Assembly: GCA_902550555.1 (NCBI GenBank)
Contig: CACCZR010000003.1
Coordinates: 61,931-125,930, forward strand
Reading direction: 5' to 3'
Length of the DNA stretch: 64,000 nt
DNA from: an uncultured SAR116 cluster alpha proteobacterium
Lineage (GTDB): Bacteria; Pseudomonadota; Alphaproteobacteria; Puniceispirillales; Marisalimonadaceae
Shown: positions 13,999 through 24,759 of the stretch, piece after piece
Layout of the letters: each line of letters starts with the position of its first letter
Position numbering within the stretch: position 1 is the stretch's first letter
Notes under the pieces: generated by a model
What the model saw: the letters and a program-made list of their open reading frames with translations, nothing else
Database searches by the model: none
Told to the model about the DNA's origin: nothing
Translations under genes and position numbers: made by a program

Positions 13999-14499
13999 CT
14001 ATGATTTTTTTTCTTCTTCAGCAGGGGCTTCAGTCTTTGCTTCTTCAGCAGGGGCTTCAGTCTTTACTTCTTCAGCAGGGGCTTCAGTCTTTGCTTCTTC
14101 AGCAGGGGCTTCAGTCTTTGCTTCTTCAGCAGGGGCTTCAGTCTTTACTTCTTCAGCAGGGGCTTCAGTCTTTACTTCTTCAGCTTCTCTTTCTAAACGT
14201 TTTTTTCCAGGAGCACTTTTTTTAGGCTGTTCATTAATAATTGGTTTATCAACTAATCCATCTTTAGAAATTAACTTGCTAACTCTTAATGTCGGTTTTG
14301 CCCCTTTTGATATCCAATATTTTACTCTTTCTGCATCTATAACTAATCTTTCTTTATTATCATGATCCACCATTGGATTGTAAGATCCAATTTTTTCAAC
14401 AAATTTACCGTCTCTTGGTGATGTTGCTTCTGCAACTACAATCCTATAAAAAGGTTTCTTTTTAGCTCCACCTCTTGATAATCTTATTTTTAATGCCAT
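13999..14499 (-). CDS. rpsP: 30S ribosomal protein S16 with a repetitive acidic C-terminal tail
   Basis: [42 protein letters not shown]; tail of KTEAPAEE repeats. Confidence 0.97.
   Translation of the reverse strand: MALKIRLSRGGAKKKPFYRIVVAEATSPRDGKFVEKIGSYNPMVDHDNKERLVIDAERVKYWISKGAKPTLRVSKLISKDGLVDKPIINEQPKKSAPGKKRLEREAEEVKTEAPAEEVKTEAPAEEAKTEAPAEEAKTEAPAEEVKTEAPAEEAKTEAPAEEEKKS
14024..14189. repeat. 27-bp coding tandem repeat, six near-identical copies, inside rpsP
   Basis: Unit about gcaggggcttcagtctttRcttcttca repeated six times; encodes (A/V)KTEAPAEE; the only obvious unit difference is gct versus act (Ala/Val). Confidence 0.95.
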
Positions 14500-14519
14500 T
14501 AATTTTCCTTTTCTATAAT

Positions 14520-16016
14520 TTATTTAATTCTTTTTGATGGCTTTCCAGAAAAACCTGGTAATCCCATTCCACTAAATTTGTTTGCTCCACCACCCATAGG
14601 TAACTTACCCATCATCTTTTGCATTTCCTCAATTGAACCAGGCATACCATTGGGCATATTACTTTCAGAATTTCCACCTAAACCAGAAAACATATTTTTA
14701 AGAGCTCCCATTCCTCCAACTTTCCCAACTTTTTTCATCATTCTAGCCATATCTTGTTGTTGTTTTACCAATCTGTTAACCTCGTGTACACTGGAACCAG
14801 AACCTGAAGCTATCCTTTTTCTTCTAGAAGCATTCAACAAACCAACATTAGTTCTTTCTTTTTTTGTCATTGAATAAATGATTGCTTCTTGTTTTGCAAT
14901 AACTTTATCGTCAAAATTATGAGCTTCCATTTGTTTTTGTAACTTTCCTATACCCGGTAACATTGACATCACGCCACTAAGTCCACCTAACTTTTTAAGT
15001 TGACCAATTTGTTTTAACATATCGTTCATATCAAACGAACCTTGAGATAATCGTTTCATCATCTCTTCTGCTTCTTCTTCAGCAATAGTTTCTTGAGCCT
15101 TTTCAACTAGAGAAACTACGTCACCCATATCAAGAATTCTTCCTGCCGCTCTCTCAGGATGAAAAGTTTCTAAACCATCTAGCTTTTCTGACACACCAAT
15201 AAATTTGATTGGTTTACCAGTTATTGCTCTCATAGATAAAGCTGCACCACCTCTAGCATCACCATCAGTTCTAGATAAAATCACACCTGTAATATTTACA
15301 ATTTCAGAAAATGCTTTTGCTGTATTTACAGCATCTTGGCCTGTCATTGAATCTGCTACTAATAATGTTTCAGAAGGGTTAGAAAGTTTGAAGATATTTT
15401 TTGCTTCTGTCATCATTATGTTATCTAAAGTAGTTCTTCCTGCAGTATCTAAAATTAACACATCAATACCTTGAACTTTTGAAGAAGCCAAAGCCCTTTT
15501 TGTAATGCTTTCTGGGCTTTCACCTTCACTATCAGGCAAAACAAGGACTTCAGCCTGTTCACCTAACAATCTTAATTGTTCTCGAGCAGCAGGTCTGTAA
15601 ATATCTAATGAGGCCAACATAACTTTCTTTTTTTCTTTGTTTTTAAGGTGAAGAGCTAATTTACCAGCAGTTGTTGTTTTACCAGAACCCTGTAAACCGA
15701 CCAATAACATTACTACTGGAGGTGAGTGACTTATTTCCAATGGAGAATTAGCTGTTCCTAAAGCATCAATTAAAACATCATTAACAATTTTAACTACTTG
15801 TTGACCTGGAGTTACTGATTTTAATACTTCTTGACCTACGGCCCTTTCTCTAACCTTTATTATAAAGTCTTTAACAACTTCTAATGATACATCTGCTTCT
15901 AAAAGAGCTACTCTTACGTCTTTTAAGGCTTCATCTACGTCTTTTTCTGTTAAAGCGCCTCTTTTTTTAAGAGCATTAAAAACATTACCCAGTTTATTTG
16001 TTAAATTTTCGAACAT
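14520..16016 (-). CDS. ffh: Signal recognition particle protein Ffh
   Basis: [59 protein letters not shown]-domain. Confidence 0.98.
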   Translation of the reverse strand: MFENLTNKLGNVFNALKKRGALTEKDVDEALKDVRVALLEADVSLEVVKDFIIKVRERAVGQEVLKSVTPGQQVVKIVNDVLIDALGTANSPLEISHSPPVVMLLVGLQGSGKTTTAGKLALHLKNKEKKKVMLASLDIYRPAAREQLRLLGEQAEVLVLPDSEGESPESITKRALASSKVQGIDVLILDTAGRTTLDNIMMTEAKNIFKLSNPSETLLVADSMTGQDAVNTAKAFSEIVNITGVILSRTDGDARGGAALSMRAITGKPIKFIGVSEKLDGLETFHPERAAGRILDMGDVVSLVEKAQETIAEEEAEEMMKRLSQGSFDMNDMLKQIGQLKKLGGLSGVMSMLPGIGKLQKQMEAHNFDDKVIAKQEAIIYSMTKKERTNVGLLNASRRKRIASGSGSSVHEVNRLVKQQQDMARMMKKVGKVGGMGALKNMFSGLGGNSESNMPNGMPGSIEEMQKMMGKLPMGGGANKFSGMGLPGFSGKPSKRIK

Positions 16017-16090
16017 ATTTATTTATTAATTAATTATCAGTTAAATATATTTTTTTAAGCTTGTAGTCAAGGTAAACACATATTTCGAAC

Positions 16091-17026
16091 TTATTCTAAA
16101 TTTAAAAGTGCTTTGGAATAATCATCAGCCTTAAACACATCTAAATCATCAACTTTTTCGCCAACACCTACTGCGAAAATAGGAAGTTTAAATTGTTCAG
16201 CTAAAGAAACGATTACGCCTCCTTTTGCACTTCCATCTAGTTTTGTAATTATCATACCAGTTAACTGAATTTGTTCATGAAAATTTTTTACTTGTGAATG
16301 AGCGTTCTGTCCAACTGTCCCATCTAATACAACAATTTTATTGTGTGGAGCATTAGCATTAAGCTTTGCTATAACACGACAAATTTTAGATAATTCGTCC
16401 ATGAGCCCAGATTTATTTTGAAGCCTACCAGCTGTATCTACAATTAAATAATCAGCTTTTTCTTTGATCGAAAACTCAAGTGCTTTAAATGCGACTGAGG
16501 CTGCATCTGAATTGTTGGATCCTTTGAAAAATAATGATTGTGTCCTTGATGCCCATTGTTCCAATTGATCAACAGCTGCAGCTCTAAAAGTATCACATGC
16601 AGCAATTACAACTTTTTTATTTTTTTCTCTAAGCATTGAAGCTATTTTTCCTGCAGTAGTAGTTTTGCCAGATCCATTGACACCAATTAAAAGAATTACA
16701 TGTGGTTTGTCGTCATTGTCCTTAAATAAACTCTGTTCTGAATTTGTTAAAATTTTATTTAATTCGTCTTTAACAACATTGAGTATCATCTCTTTTGAGA
16801 TTTCTTTATTTTTTGAGGTTAATTCAAATTTATGATTCCTTAATTTATCAACTATTTTTATTGAAGCATTAACGCCTAAATCTGATGATATTAATTGATC
16901 TTCAATTTCTGTTAATGAGATCTCATTAAGCTTTTTTTTACCTATTACAGAGGTAAATGCTTTTTCAACTTTTTGGGCAGATTTTGAGAGACCAGTTTTG
17001 AGTTTTTTAAACCAATTAAAAGCCAT
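16091..17026 (-). CDS. ftsY: Signal recognition particle receptor FtsY
   Basis: [49 protein letters not shown]. Confidence 0.97.
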   Translation of the reverse strand: MAFNWFKKLKTGLSKSAQKVEKAFTSVIGKKKLNEISLTEIEDQLISSDLGVNASIKIVDKLRNHKFELTSKNKEISKEMILNVVKDELNKILTNSEQSLFKDNDDKPHVILLIGVNGSGKTTTAGKIASMLREKNKKVVIAACDTFRAAAVDQLEQWASRTQSLFFKGSNNSDAASVAFKALEFSIKEKADYLIVDTAGRLQNKSGLMDELSKICRVIAKLNANAPHNKIVVLDGTVGQNAHSQVKNFHEQIQLTGMIITKLDGSAKGGVIVSLAEQFKLPIFAVGVGEKVDDLDVFKADDYSKALLNLE

Positions 17027-17029
17027 ATT

Positions 17030-18295
17030 TTATAATAATATCCCTTCCAAATAATTAGAGTTTGTCGATATTATTTTAACATCAACAAGAGATCCTGGTA
17101 AAATATTTCCATTTACATGGACTTTAGAAAAACACTCTGTATAACCTTTATTTCCTTCTTCAATTAATACTTTTTGTTTATTATTCACCATTGATTTAAA
17201 ATATTTTATTTTATTCTTATGCCCAAGATCCCTAACTTCTTTTGCTCTTCTTGTTATCAATTCACTTCTGAGCATTTTCATTTTTGAGGCAGGCGTACCA
17301 TCTCGAGATGAAAAAGGGAAAACATGAACGAAATTTATATTGGCTTCTTTTATTAATTTTAAAGTATTTTTATGTGCTTGCAAAGTTTCAGTAGGAAATC
17401 CTGAAATAATATCTGCGCCAAAAGTAATTTCAGGTCTTCTTCTTCTAGCTTCATTAACTAAATTTATTACATCTCTATAAAGATGTCTTCTTTTCATTCT
17501 TTTTAATATTAAATCATCACCATGTTGAATTGATAAATGTAAATGCGGCATTAATCTATGATCATGTTCAAGAACTTCCATTAATTCATAATCAATTTCA
17601 GCTGGGTCAATAGAAGAAACCCTTAATCTAGTAAGAGTTTTAAATTCACTTAAAATTTTCTTTACAATAAAACCGAGTGAATAACCTTTTACTAAAAATT
17701 CTTTGCCCCAAGATGTTAAATCTACACCTGTCAAAACAATTTCCTTAAAATTATTCTGCAGAGCTTCATTAACATTATCCAAAATTTTATCTACACTTAC
17801 AGATCTGCTATTTCCTCTTCCATATGGTATAATACAAAAAGTACAACGATGATCGCATCCATTTTGTATTTGCAAAAAATATCTTGAATTTTGTTTAATC
17901 AAACCAGTAAAATCAGTTTTATCTTTTTTAATCGACATAATATCAGAAGTGATCAATTGATTATCTTGGTAAAAAGAAAAATTTTTCCAAAATTGTTTTT
18001 TAGTTTTTTCATGGTTCCCAATAACATTTGACACTTCTTTCATTTGCAACCATTTATTGGGATCTATTTGGGCAGAACAACCAGTTACAACTATTTTTGC
18101 ATTTGGATTTTCTTTTTTAATTTTTCTAATACTTTGTCTTGCTTTTCTTTCTGCCTCTGATGTAACTGCACAAGTGTTAAATATAAAAATATTTTTATCA
18201 ATTGAATGTTGTTTTAATTGATTATCAATTAACTCTGATTCTAAATTATTAAGTCTACAACCAAAAGTAATCACTCTTTTTGATAATTTAGTCAT
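17030..18295 (-). CDS. mtaB: tRNA (N6-threonylcarbamoyladenosine-C2)-methylthiotransferase MtaB
   Basis: ITFGCRLNNLESELI, radical-SAM NGCDHRCTFCIIPYGRGNSRS. Confidence 0.93.
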   Translation of the reverse strand: MTKLSKRVITFGCRLNNLESELIDNQLKQHSIDKNIFIFNTCAVTSEAERKARQSIRKIKKENPNAKIVVTGCSAQIDPNKWLQMKEVSNVIGNHEKTKKQFWKNFSFYQDNQLITSDIMSIKKDKTDFTGLIKQNSRYFLQIQNGCDHRCTFCIIPYGRGNSRSVSVDKILDNVNEALQNNFKEIVLTGVDLTSWGKEFLVKGYSLGFIVKKILSEFKTLTRLRVSSIDPAEIDYELMEVLEHDHRLMPHLHLSIQHGDDLILKRMKRRHLYRDVINLVNEARRRRPEITFGADIISGFPTETLQAHKNTLKLIKEANINFVHVFPFSSRDGTPASKMKMLRSELITRRAKEVRDLGHKNKIKYFKSMVNNKQKVLIEEGNKGYTECFSKVHVNGNILPGSLVDVKIISTNSNYLEGILL

Positions 18296-19106
18296 AATAA
18301 AAATTTCCTTTAAAAACTAGAGTAACTTCTCCTGACATTATAACATCGTCATTTTCAAGCCAATTAATTGTTAATTTGCCACCATCAAGAATAATGTCAT
18401 TTTTTCTTAATGATAGATCTTGCTTATTAGCGGCAACCAAGGTTGCACATGCTCCTGATCCACAAGCTAAAGTTCTACCTGACCCTCTTTCCCATACTTT
18501 CATTCTAATTGAATTATCGTCTAATATAGTAGCAAACTCAACATTTACACTTTCCGGAAAAATATCAATATTTTGAATTTTTTTACCTAAAGTTTCAATA
18601 TCAATTTTGTCCAATTCCTTCAAATTTTCCAAAAAAATAACAGCATGCGGATTTCCCATTGATAAACAAAATAAATCATAATTATCAATTTTAATAATTT
18701 GTGTTTCAAACTCTTTAGCTAATGGTATTTTCGACCATTTGAAAATGGGTTTTCCCATATTTACAAAACAATTATTATCCTCAATCCAACATTGTAAAAT
18801 ACCAGAAATTGTTTGTATTTTAATTTTGTTTTTATTTTGTTTCTCCATTAAATATGAAGCAACACATCTTATTCCGTTACCACACGCACCAGCTTCTGAA
18901 CCATCATTGTTGAAAATAGTCACTTTTGCATTTGACTGATCATCACTATTAATAATTAAAATTTGATCACAACCGATACCAAATCGCCTAGAGCCTATTT
19001 TTTTTAAAATTTCTTTTTGAGGTAATTCTAACTGATTTTTACTATGATCAATTATAACGAAATCATTTCCTAACCCATGCATTTTAATAAATTCAATATT
19101 TTTCAT
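18288..19106 (-). CDS. dapF: Diaminopimelate epimerase
   Basis: MKNIEFIKMHGLGNDFVIID, GACGNGIRCVASYL, GSGRTLACGSGACAT; start placed at the internal MKNIEF rather than the ORF-track start at 19154. Confidence 0.95.
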   Translation of the reverse strand: MKNIEFIKMHGLGNDFVIIDHSKNQLELPQKEILKKIGSRRFGIGCDQILIINSDDQSNAKVTIFNNDGSEAGACGNGIRCVASYLMEKQNKNKIKIQTISGILQCWIEDNNCFVNMGKPIFKWSKIPLAKEFETQIIKIDNYDLFCLSMGNPHAVIFLENLKELDKIDIETLGKKIQNIDIFPESVNVEFATILDDNSIRMKVWERGSGRTLACGSGACATLVAANKQDLSLRKNDIILDGGKLTINWLENDDVIMSGEVTLVFKGNFYYD

Positions 19107-19888
19107 ATAGTTAACTCCAAAATCAATGGAACGTGATCTGAAGGCCTTTCCCAATCTCTAATTTCTTTACAACTTAAAAATGATTTTAATGAAGAATCTA
19201 AATCTTTTGAAACCCAAATATGATCTAATCTCCTGCCTCTATTTGATTTTTTCCAATCTCTATTCCTATAGGACCACCATGAATATAGTTTTTCATCTTT
19301 TGAAATGAATTTTCTTCCAACATCAACCCACTTTAAATCTTTAATAAGTTTATTAAGTAAATCTGTTTCAATTGGCGTATGAGACACAACATTTAATAAT
19401 TGCTTATGAGACCAAACATCGTTTTCATATGGTGCAATATTCAAATCACCAACTAAAATAGTTTTAAGAATTTTTTGATTTTTAAAAAAATCAAAAATTT
19501 CTCTAATAAAACTTATTTTATGATTAAATTTTTCATTAAGATTTATGTCAGGCAAGTCGCCTCCAGCAGGAACATAAAAATTATGTATTTTTATATTATT
19601 TTCTAAAATAACAGACACATGCCTTGTGTCATTCAAACCACACCATAGTTCAAAACTATTATTTCTTAATGGTATTTTTGATAATATAGCAACACCATTG
19701 TAAGACTTTTCTCCTCTAAAATAACAATACTTCATACCAGAATCAATAAATTCAGATATTGGAAAAAACTCATTTTTAGTTTTTGTTTCTTGGAGGCACA
19801 TAACATCTATATTCTGTTCTTTTATAAATCTCAAAACATGATGCAGGCGGAGTCTTACAGAGTTAATATTCCAAGTTGCTATACGCAT
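19103..19888 (-). CDS. xthA: Exodeoxyribonuclease III
   Basis: MRIATWNINSVRLRLHHVLRF, CLQETKTKNEFFP, GDLNIAP, RRLDHIWVS, SDHVPL. Confidence 0.95.
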   Translation of the reverse strand: MRIATWNINSVRLRLHHVLRFIKEQNIDVMCLQETKTKNEFFPISEFIDSGMKYCYFRGEKSYNGVAILSKIPLRNNSFELWCGLNDTRHVSVILENNIKIHNFYVPAGGDLPDINLNEKFNHKISFIREIFDFFKNQKILKTILVGDLNIAPYENDVWSHKQLLNVVSHTPIETDLLNKLIKDLKWVDVGRKFISKDEKLYSWWSYRNRDWKKSNRGRRLDHIWVSKDLDSSLKSFLSCKEIRDWERPSDHVPLILELTI

Positions 19889-20111
19889 ACAAAAACCTTT
19901 ACCTAAAATTACCCCAAATATTTAATCTTATTCTATACATTTTAATATACACAATACTAATCTTTAGATTTTTATATCTATCGGCAATATAAATAATAAT
20001 AGAACAAACTCAATGAAAATGAAAATTTGAAAGACAATTACTTAAGATTTTAAAATTCAATTATTTTATTAAAATTTAAAAATTATTGTAATTTTAACAA
20101 CGAAATCAAGT

Positions 20112-21395
20112 TTAAAAATCAATAATTACTAATGCACCTTTTATAAATTCTTCCGATTCTTTTCTTAATTGAATTTGTTGAAAATGACTAATTTTGAAAC
20201 TATTCATACTTGCTAAATTTTCAATATATTTTTGACTGTGAGAAAATCTTCCAGATTTTTCTAAAAAATAGTCTTTGTTTTCATTTAATTCAATTGTAAA
20301 AACTAGACTTCCATAAATTTTATTTTTCGATTTGATAAGTTGAAAAATTTTCTTTAATTCTCCTACATATATAAACACATCGGCAAAGATTAATAAATTA
20401 TAATTTAGTTTCTCGTTTTCTAAAAATGTAATAATATCAATATTCAAAAGTTTGTTATAAATATTTTTTTTCTTTGCCTCAAAAAGCATTTTTTTTGAAA
20501 TATCTACACCAATCAATAATGAACAATAATCTTTAATTTTTTCTCCAACCAAACCAGTGCCGCACCCAAAATCTACAACATTACCAAAATTTTTATCTTT
20601 TTTTATTTCGAGTAACTTATCAAAAATCAATTCAGGTACGTTGTATTGAAGATCATTAACCAATGATACATCAAAATTTTTTGCATATTTATCAAATATA
20701 TCTTGAATATGTTTTATCGGTACAGTCTTGGTATTCTTTCCTTCTAACGCTTTTATCCAAAAATTTACTTTGTTAATGTTTGTCGTATTAGTACCTATTT
20801 GGATAATTCTTTTTAATAAAATCAAAGCTTCATCGTATCTTTTTGAAGATATCAGAAAATTTGATAGTCTGAATATATAATCAACATTTTTTGGATCTAA
20901 TTCAATAGCTTGGTTAAAGAAAATTTCCGCATTTTCTAAATCTTTTATTTCTTGGTAAACAATCCCAATGTTAAACAATATTTGTTTATTTTTATTATCA
21001 AAAGTTAAACCTTTTTTTAATGTTTTTAAAGCTTTATCAAATAAAGACATATCTTTTAAAACCAACCCCATATTTGAGTATGCATCTATATAATTTGGCT
21101 TTAATTTTATGGCAGTTTCAAATAATTCTAAGGCCTTGATTAATTTACCTTGTTCAAAGAATATTATTCCAAGATTATTATATGGGTCAGAAAATTTAGG
21201 TTCAATTTCAATGCTTTTTTCAAAAGCTTCATGTGCGTGGCTTAGATCATTTAAAATTTTATAAGCAGCACCTAAAATATTCCATATTATAAAATTTTTG
21301 TTGTCCTCTTTAATAAATCTTTTTGCCTCACTTATTAAATCATTAAATAAGCCTTTATTATACAAATTAATAAGATGTTGAATTTTATGATCCAT
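20112..21395 (-). CDS. TPR-repeat protein fused to a SAM-dependent methyltransferase domain
   Basis: N-terminal TPR units (DPYNNLGIIFFEQGKLIKALELFETAIKLKPNY); C-terminal VVDFGCGTGLVGEKI...LIGVDISKKML. Confidence 0.88.
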   Translation of the reverse strand: MDHKIQHLINLYNKGLFNDLISEAKRFIKEDNKNFIIWNILGAAYKILNDLSHAHEAFEKSIEIEPKFSDPYNNLGIIFFEQGKLIKALELFETAIKLKPNYIDAYSNMGLVLKDMSLFDKALKTLKKGLTFDNKNKQILFNIGIVYQEIKDLENAEIFFNQAIELDPKNVDYIFRLSNFLISSKRYDEALILLKRIIQIGTNTTNINKVNFWIKALEGKNTKTVPIKHIQDIFDKYAKNFDVSLVNDLQYNVPELIFDKLLEIKKDKNFGNVVDFGCGTGLVGEKIKDYCSLLIGVDISKKMLFEAKKKNIYNKLLNIDIITFLENEKLNYNLLIFADVFIYVGELKKIFQLIKSKNKIYGSLVFTIELNENKDYFLEKSGRFSHSQKYIENLASMNSFKISHFQQIQLRKESEEFIKGALVIIDF

Positions 21396-21621
21396 CTTTA
21401 TTTTTAATATTCTAATGAGTTAAGAAAGGCAACAAAAATAGAAATCAGGAATTTCATATGATATAACTAAGAACATTTTAATAGAATTGTTAAATAATTT
21501 ATAAAATATTAATTTGTTTAATCAACTAAATAAATCATTCATCATATTAATAGATAAATTACTTCACATAATATAATTTAGATGTTGTTTAATACTAAAA
21601 TATAATTAGCATTATCTTTAG

Positions 21622-22701
21622 ATGTATAAAGATATTCCTAGAAAACAGTTACTAAAAAGCCCATTATCAAAAAAGTTTTTAAAATTCTATAATCATGGTC
21701 AAAGTTTTATTTCTTATAAAAGTAACTTTATTCTTGATGGATTTTTGTTTTTTCCAATAGATGAAAACACATTTACTTGTAGTGATTTGTTTTGCCACTT
21801 TGAGAAAATAAATTATAAAAAATTCTTTACAGAAGATTTTTATAATATGCACTTAAATTTTGATGCCCTTGAGACTGTAGAAAATGCTTTTATTATTGGC
21901 TCAAGTAGTAATTATTATCATTCTATCATTGATTTTTTTCCAAGACTTTTCTCTTATAAAAAATCTATTTTTAGGGATATTGATAAATTAATTATAGGAG
22001 ATGATAAACTAAAACCTGTTTTTGATTATTTACTTGAAAAATTAAAAATTAAACTAGAAATTAAAATTATTAAAAATAAAATATATTTTTTTAAGAACTC
22101 CGTATTTACTATAAACAATAATTTTAAAAAAATTAATAATTTATATAGAAGTGCATTTTATGATGATAAATTAAATGCAACTCGAAAAATATTTATTTCT
22201 AGAAAAGATGCTTCCTCAAGAACAATAACCAATGAAGACGAGTTAATTAATTTTTTAAAGAATAATAATTTTGAAATTGTCAATTTGAGTGAAAAAAAAT
22301 TTATAGATCAAGTTAAAATATTTAACTCCGCAAAATTGATAGTCGCTATGCATGGAGCTGGTCTTACTAATTTATTATTTTGTAAAAGTAATACTAAAGT
22401 AATTGAGATAACTAAAAACTTTGTAGATTATCTTAATACTGATGACCCTATTTATATGAAATTAAATGATAAAAAAAATATTGATTGGTTTACAAAAAAA
22501 AATTCATCTGATTATAATTTATATACTAGGTCGATGTATAATTATTTTTCAAAACAAAATAATTTAGAACACTTTTTTTATTTTGCTAAAGGTGAAAAGC
22601 CAAAAAATAAGTTTGAAAATGAGTATCAAGAATTTACTTATACAAGTCTAAGAGTTGATATTAAAAAACTTTCAAATTTAATTAAAGAAATCCAATTGTA
22701 A
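21622..22701 (+). CDS. GT61-type (DUF563) glycosyltransferase
   Basis: SSNYYHSIIDFFPRLF, RKIFISRKDASSRTITNEDEL, IVAMHGAGLTNLLFCKSNTKVIEI. Confidence 0.85.
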   Translation: MYKDIPRKQLLKSPLSKKFLKFYNHGQSFISYKSNFILDGFLFFPIDENTFTCSDLFCHFEKINYKKFFTEDFYNMHLNFDALETVENAFIIGSSSNYYHSIIDFFPRLFSYKKSIFRDIDKLIIGDDKLKPVFDYLLEKLKIKLEIKIIKNKIYFFKNSVFTINNNFKKINNLYRSAFYDDKLNATRKIFISRKDASSRTITNEDELINFLKNNNFEIVNLSEKKFIDQVKIFNSAKLIVAMHGAGLTNLLFCKSNTKVIEITKNFVDYLNTDDPIYMKLNDKKNIDWFTKKNSSDYNLYTRSMYNYFSKQNNLEHFFYFAKGEKPKNKFENEYQEFTYTSLRVDIKKLSNLIKEIQL

Positions 22702-22704
22702 CTT

Positions 22705-23652
22705 ATGCAACCTAACGAATTTATAAATATAATTAAACATTCTATTGAGAGTGGTCAAATTGATGAGAAACTCCTAAGTCATGAGGCACGTTTTTTTCGT
22801 GGTAGATACATATTAAAAGCAATGAAAAACGTATCCAGATTGTTAAAACTTTTCAATTTTCAAGATAAAATTATCTTTCAAGATGGTGTTCCATACATAA
22901 TACTTAATAAAGTTAAATTTACTCTAGATAATCCACTTTTTTTAAAACATACAGGAAGAAAATATTTATCACAATGTCAGAGCACTATTAATTTTATTAA
23001 TCATATTCATTTGAAACCCAAGATAATAATAGATATAGGAGCATGTTGGGGTGAGTACTCTCTCCTTTTAGCTAAAGAGTTCCCAAAAAGTAAGATATTT
23101 AGTATTGAAGGCTCACCAGTAAATTTTAAATCTTTCTTAAACAACATTAGTGTAAATAGCAAAATTTCTAAAATTATTTCTCCTTTTAATTTGATTATTT
23201 CTGATTTAGATGGGGAAGGTACAATTACTAATAATTTAAACACTATGAATATAGCAAATGATGAAATAAATCAAAATAAATCAGAAGCAGATGTCGTAAA
23301 AGTCAAATCCAAAAAATTAAAAACTTTTATTTCACATAATAGTTTGAAAAAAATTGATTTTATGAAAATTGATATTGAAGGTTCAGAGTTAAAATTATTA
23401 AATTGTATTCAAAGCAATAATATTAAAGTCATTCAAATTGAGCTTATAAATTATAATGATATTAATGATAATATTGAGTTTATAGTTGCATTATCTGCAT
23501 TGTTTAATTTTTTTGATACTACAAATTATAAAAAGTTAAATTTAGAACAAACAAAAGAATTAATTACCTATAGCCTCACAAAACAACCAACCATAGATAT
23601 TTTTTTAGTTAATAAAAATTATAAAATTAATTTTTTTAATAAACATGAATGA
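22705..23652 (+). CDS. FkbM-family methyltransferase
   Basis: IIIDIGACWGEYSLLLAKEFPKSKIFSIEGSPVNF; DFMKIDIEGSELKLL. Confidence 0.85.
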   Translation: MQPNEFINIIKHSIESGQIDEKLLSHEARFFRGRYILKAMKNVSRLLKLFNFQDKIIFQDGVPYIILNKVKFTLDNPLFLKHTGRKYLSQCQSTINFINHIHLKPKIIIDIGACWGEYSLLLAKEFPKSKIFSIEGSPVNFKSFLNNISVNSKISKIISPFNLIISDLDGEGTITNNLNTMNIANDEINQNKSEADVVKVKSKKLKTFISHNSLKKIDFMKIDIEGSELKLLNCIQSNNIKVIQIELINYNDINDNIEFIVALSALFNFFDTTNYKKLNLEQTKELITYSLTKQPTIDIFLVNKNYKINFFNKHE

Positions 23653-23775
23653 AATAATATATCTAAATATTATATATTGTTTCAATTTATTTGCACTTTT
23701 TCATTTTCAACAAATTAATTATTATTTTTAATTTATAATATGATATAAACATCAAAAATATAAAGTTTTTATTTT

Positions 23776-24753
23776 ATGAATCTTCAAGGGAAAAAAATTG
23801 TTGTAATTGGTGGTGCCGGACTTATAGGCTCACATACAGTTGATGAACTTGTTCACGAGGATGTGAAAGAAATACTAATTTATGACAATATGACAAGAGG
23901 ATCAAAATACAATTTAAATGATGCATTAAAAGATAAAAGAGTAAAAATATATGATGTGGGAGGAGATATTTTACAAAATGATATTCTTGAATCTGCCCTA
24001 GAAAAAGCAGATGGCGTTTTCCACTTTGCTGCTTTGTGGCTTTTACAATGTCATGAATATCCTAGAAGTGCATTTGATGTTAACATTAAAGGTACCTTTA
24101 ACGTTATGGACGCTTGTGTTAAAAAAAAGGTTAAAAGACTAGTGTACTCTTCTTCTGCCTCCGTATACGGCGATGCGGTTTATAACCCAATGGATGAAAA
24201 TCATCCTTTTAACAATAAAAATTTTTATGGAGCTACTAAAATTGCTTGTGAAGCTCTATTACGATCTTATCATTTTAGATACAATTTAAATTACGTAGGA
24301 TTACGATACATGAATGTTTATGGCCCACGACAAGATTATCATGGCGCATATGTGGCAGTTATTATGAAAATGCTAGACGCAATAGATAAAGGAAAAAGTC
24401 CTGTAATATTTGGCGATGGAAGTGAATCTTTTGATTTTATTTCTACATATGATTGTGCTCAAGCAAATATTTGCGCAATGAAAGCTGACACTGTCGACGA
24501 ATTTTATAATGTTGGAACTGGAAAAAAAACATCCCTAAAAGAGTTGGCACAAATGTTAATTAAATTAAGAAATAGTAAAAAAGAAATTATTTATAAAAAA
24601 TCCTCTCAAGCTACTTTTGTTAAAAATAGAATTGGCTGTCCAAAAAAAGCAAGTAATGATTTAGATTTTGTTTCAAAGATAAAGCTAAATGATGGCTTAA
24701 AAAAATTGATTAAGTGGAGAGATAATATGAAAAATAATAATTTAAATGTTTAA
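23776..24753 (+). CDS. NAD-dependent epimerase/dehydratase (sugar nucleotide, SDR family)
   Basis: VVIGGAGLIGSHTVDEL, SSSASVYGD, NFYGATKIACE (YxxxK), RYMNVYGPRQ. Confidence 0.9.
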   Translation: MNLQGKKIVVIGGAGLIGSHTVDELVHEDVKEILIYDNMTRGSKYNLNDALKDKRVKIYDVGGDILQNDILESALEKADGVFHFAALWLLQCHEYPRSAFDVNIKGTFNVMDACVKKKVKRLVYSSSASVYGDAVYNPMDENHPFNNKNFYGATKIACEALLRSYHFRYNLNYVGLRYMNVYGPRQDYHGAYVAVIMKMLDAIDKGKSPVIFGDGSESFDFISTYDCAQANICAMKADTVDEFYNVGTGKKTSLKELAQMLIKLRNSKKEIIYKKSSQATFVKNRIGCPKKASNDLDFVSKIKLNDGLKKLIKWRDNMKNNNLNV

Positions 24754-24759
24754 TGTTGT

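Noticed and set aside
14001-14225. Plus-strand ORF with QGLQSLLLQ repeats
   Set aside because: Antisense translation of the rpsP tandem repeat; the repeat is explained by the S16 tail.
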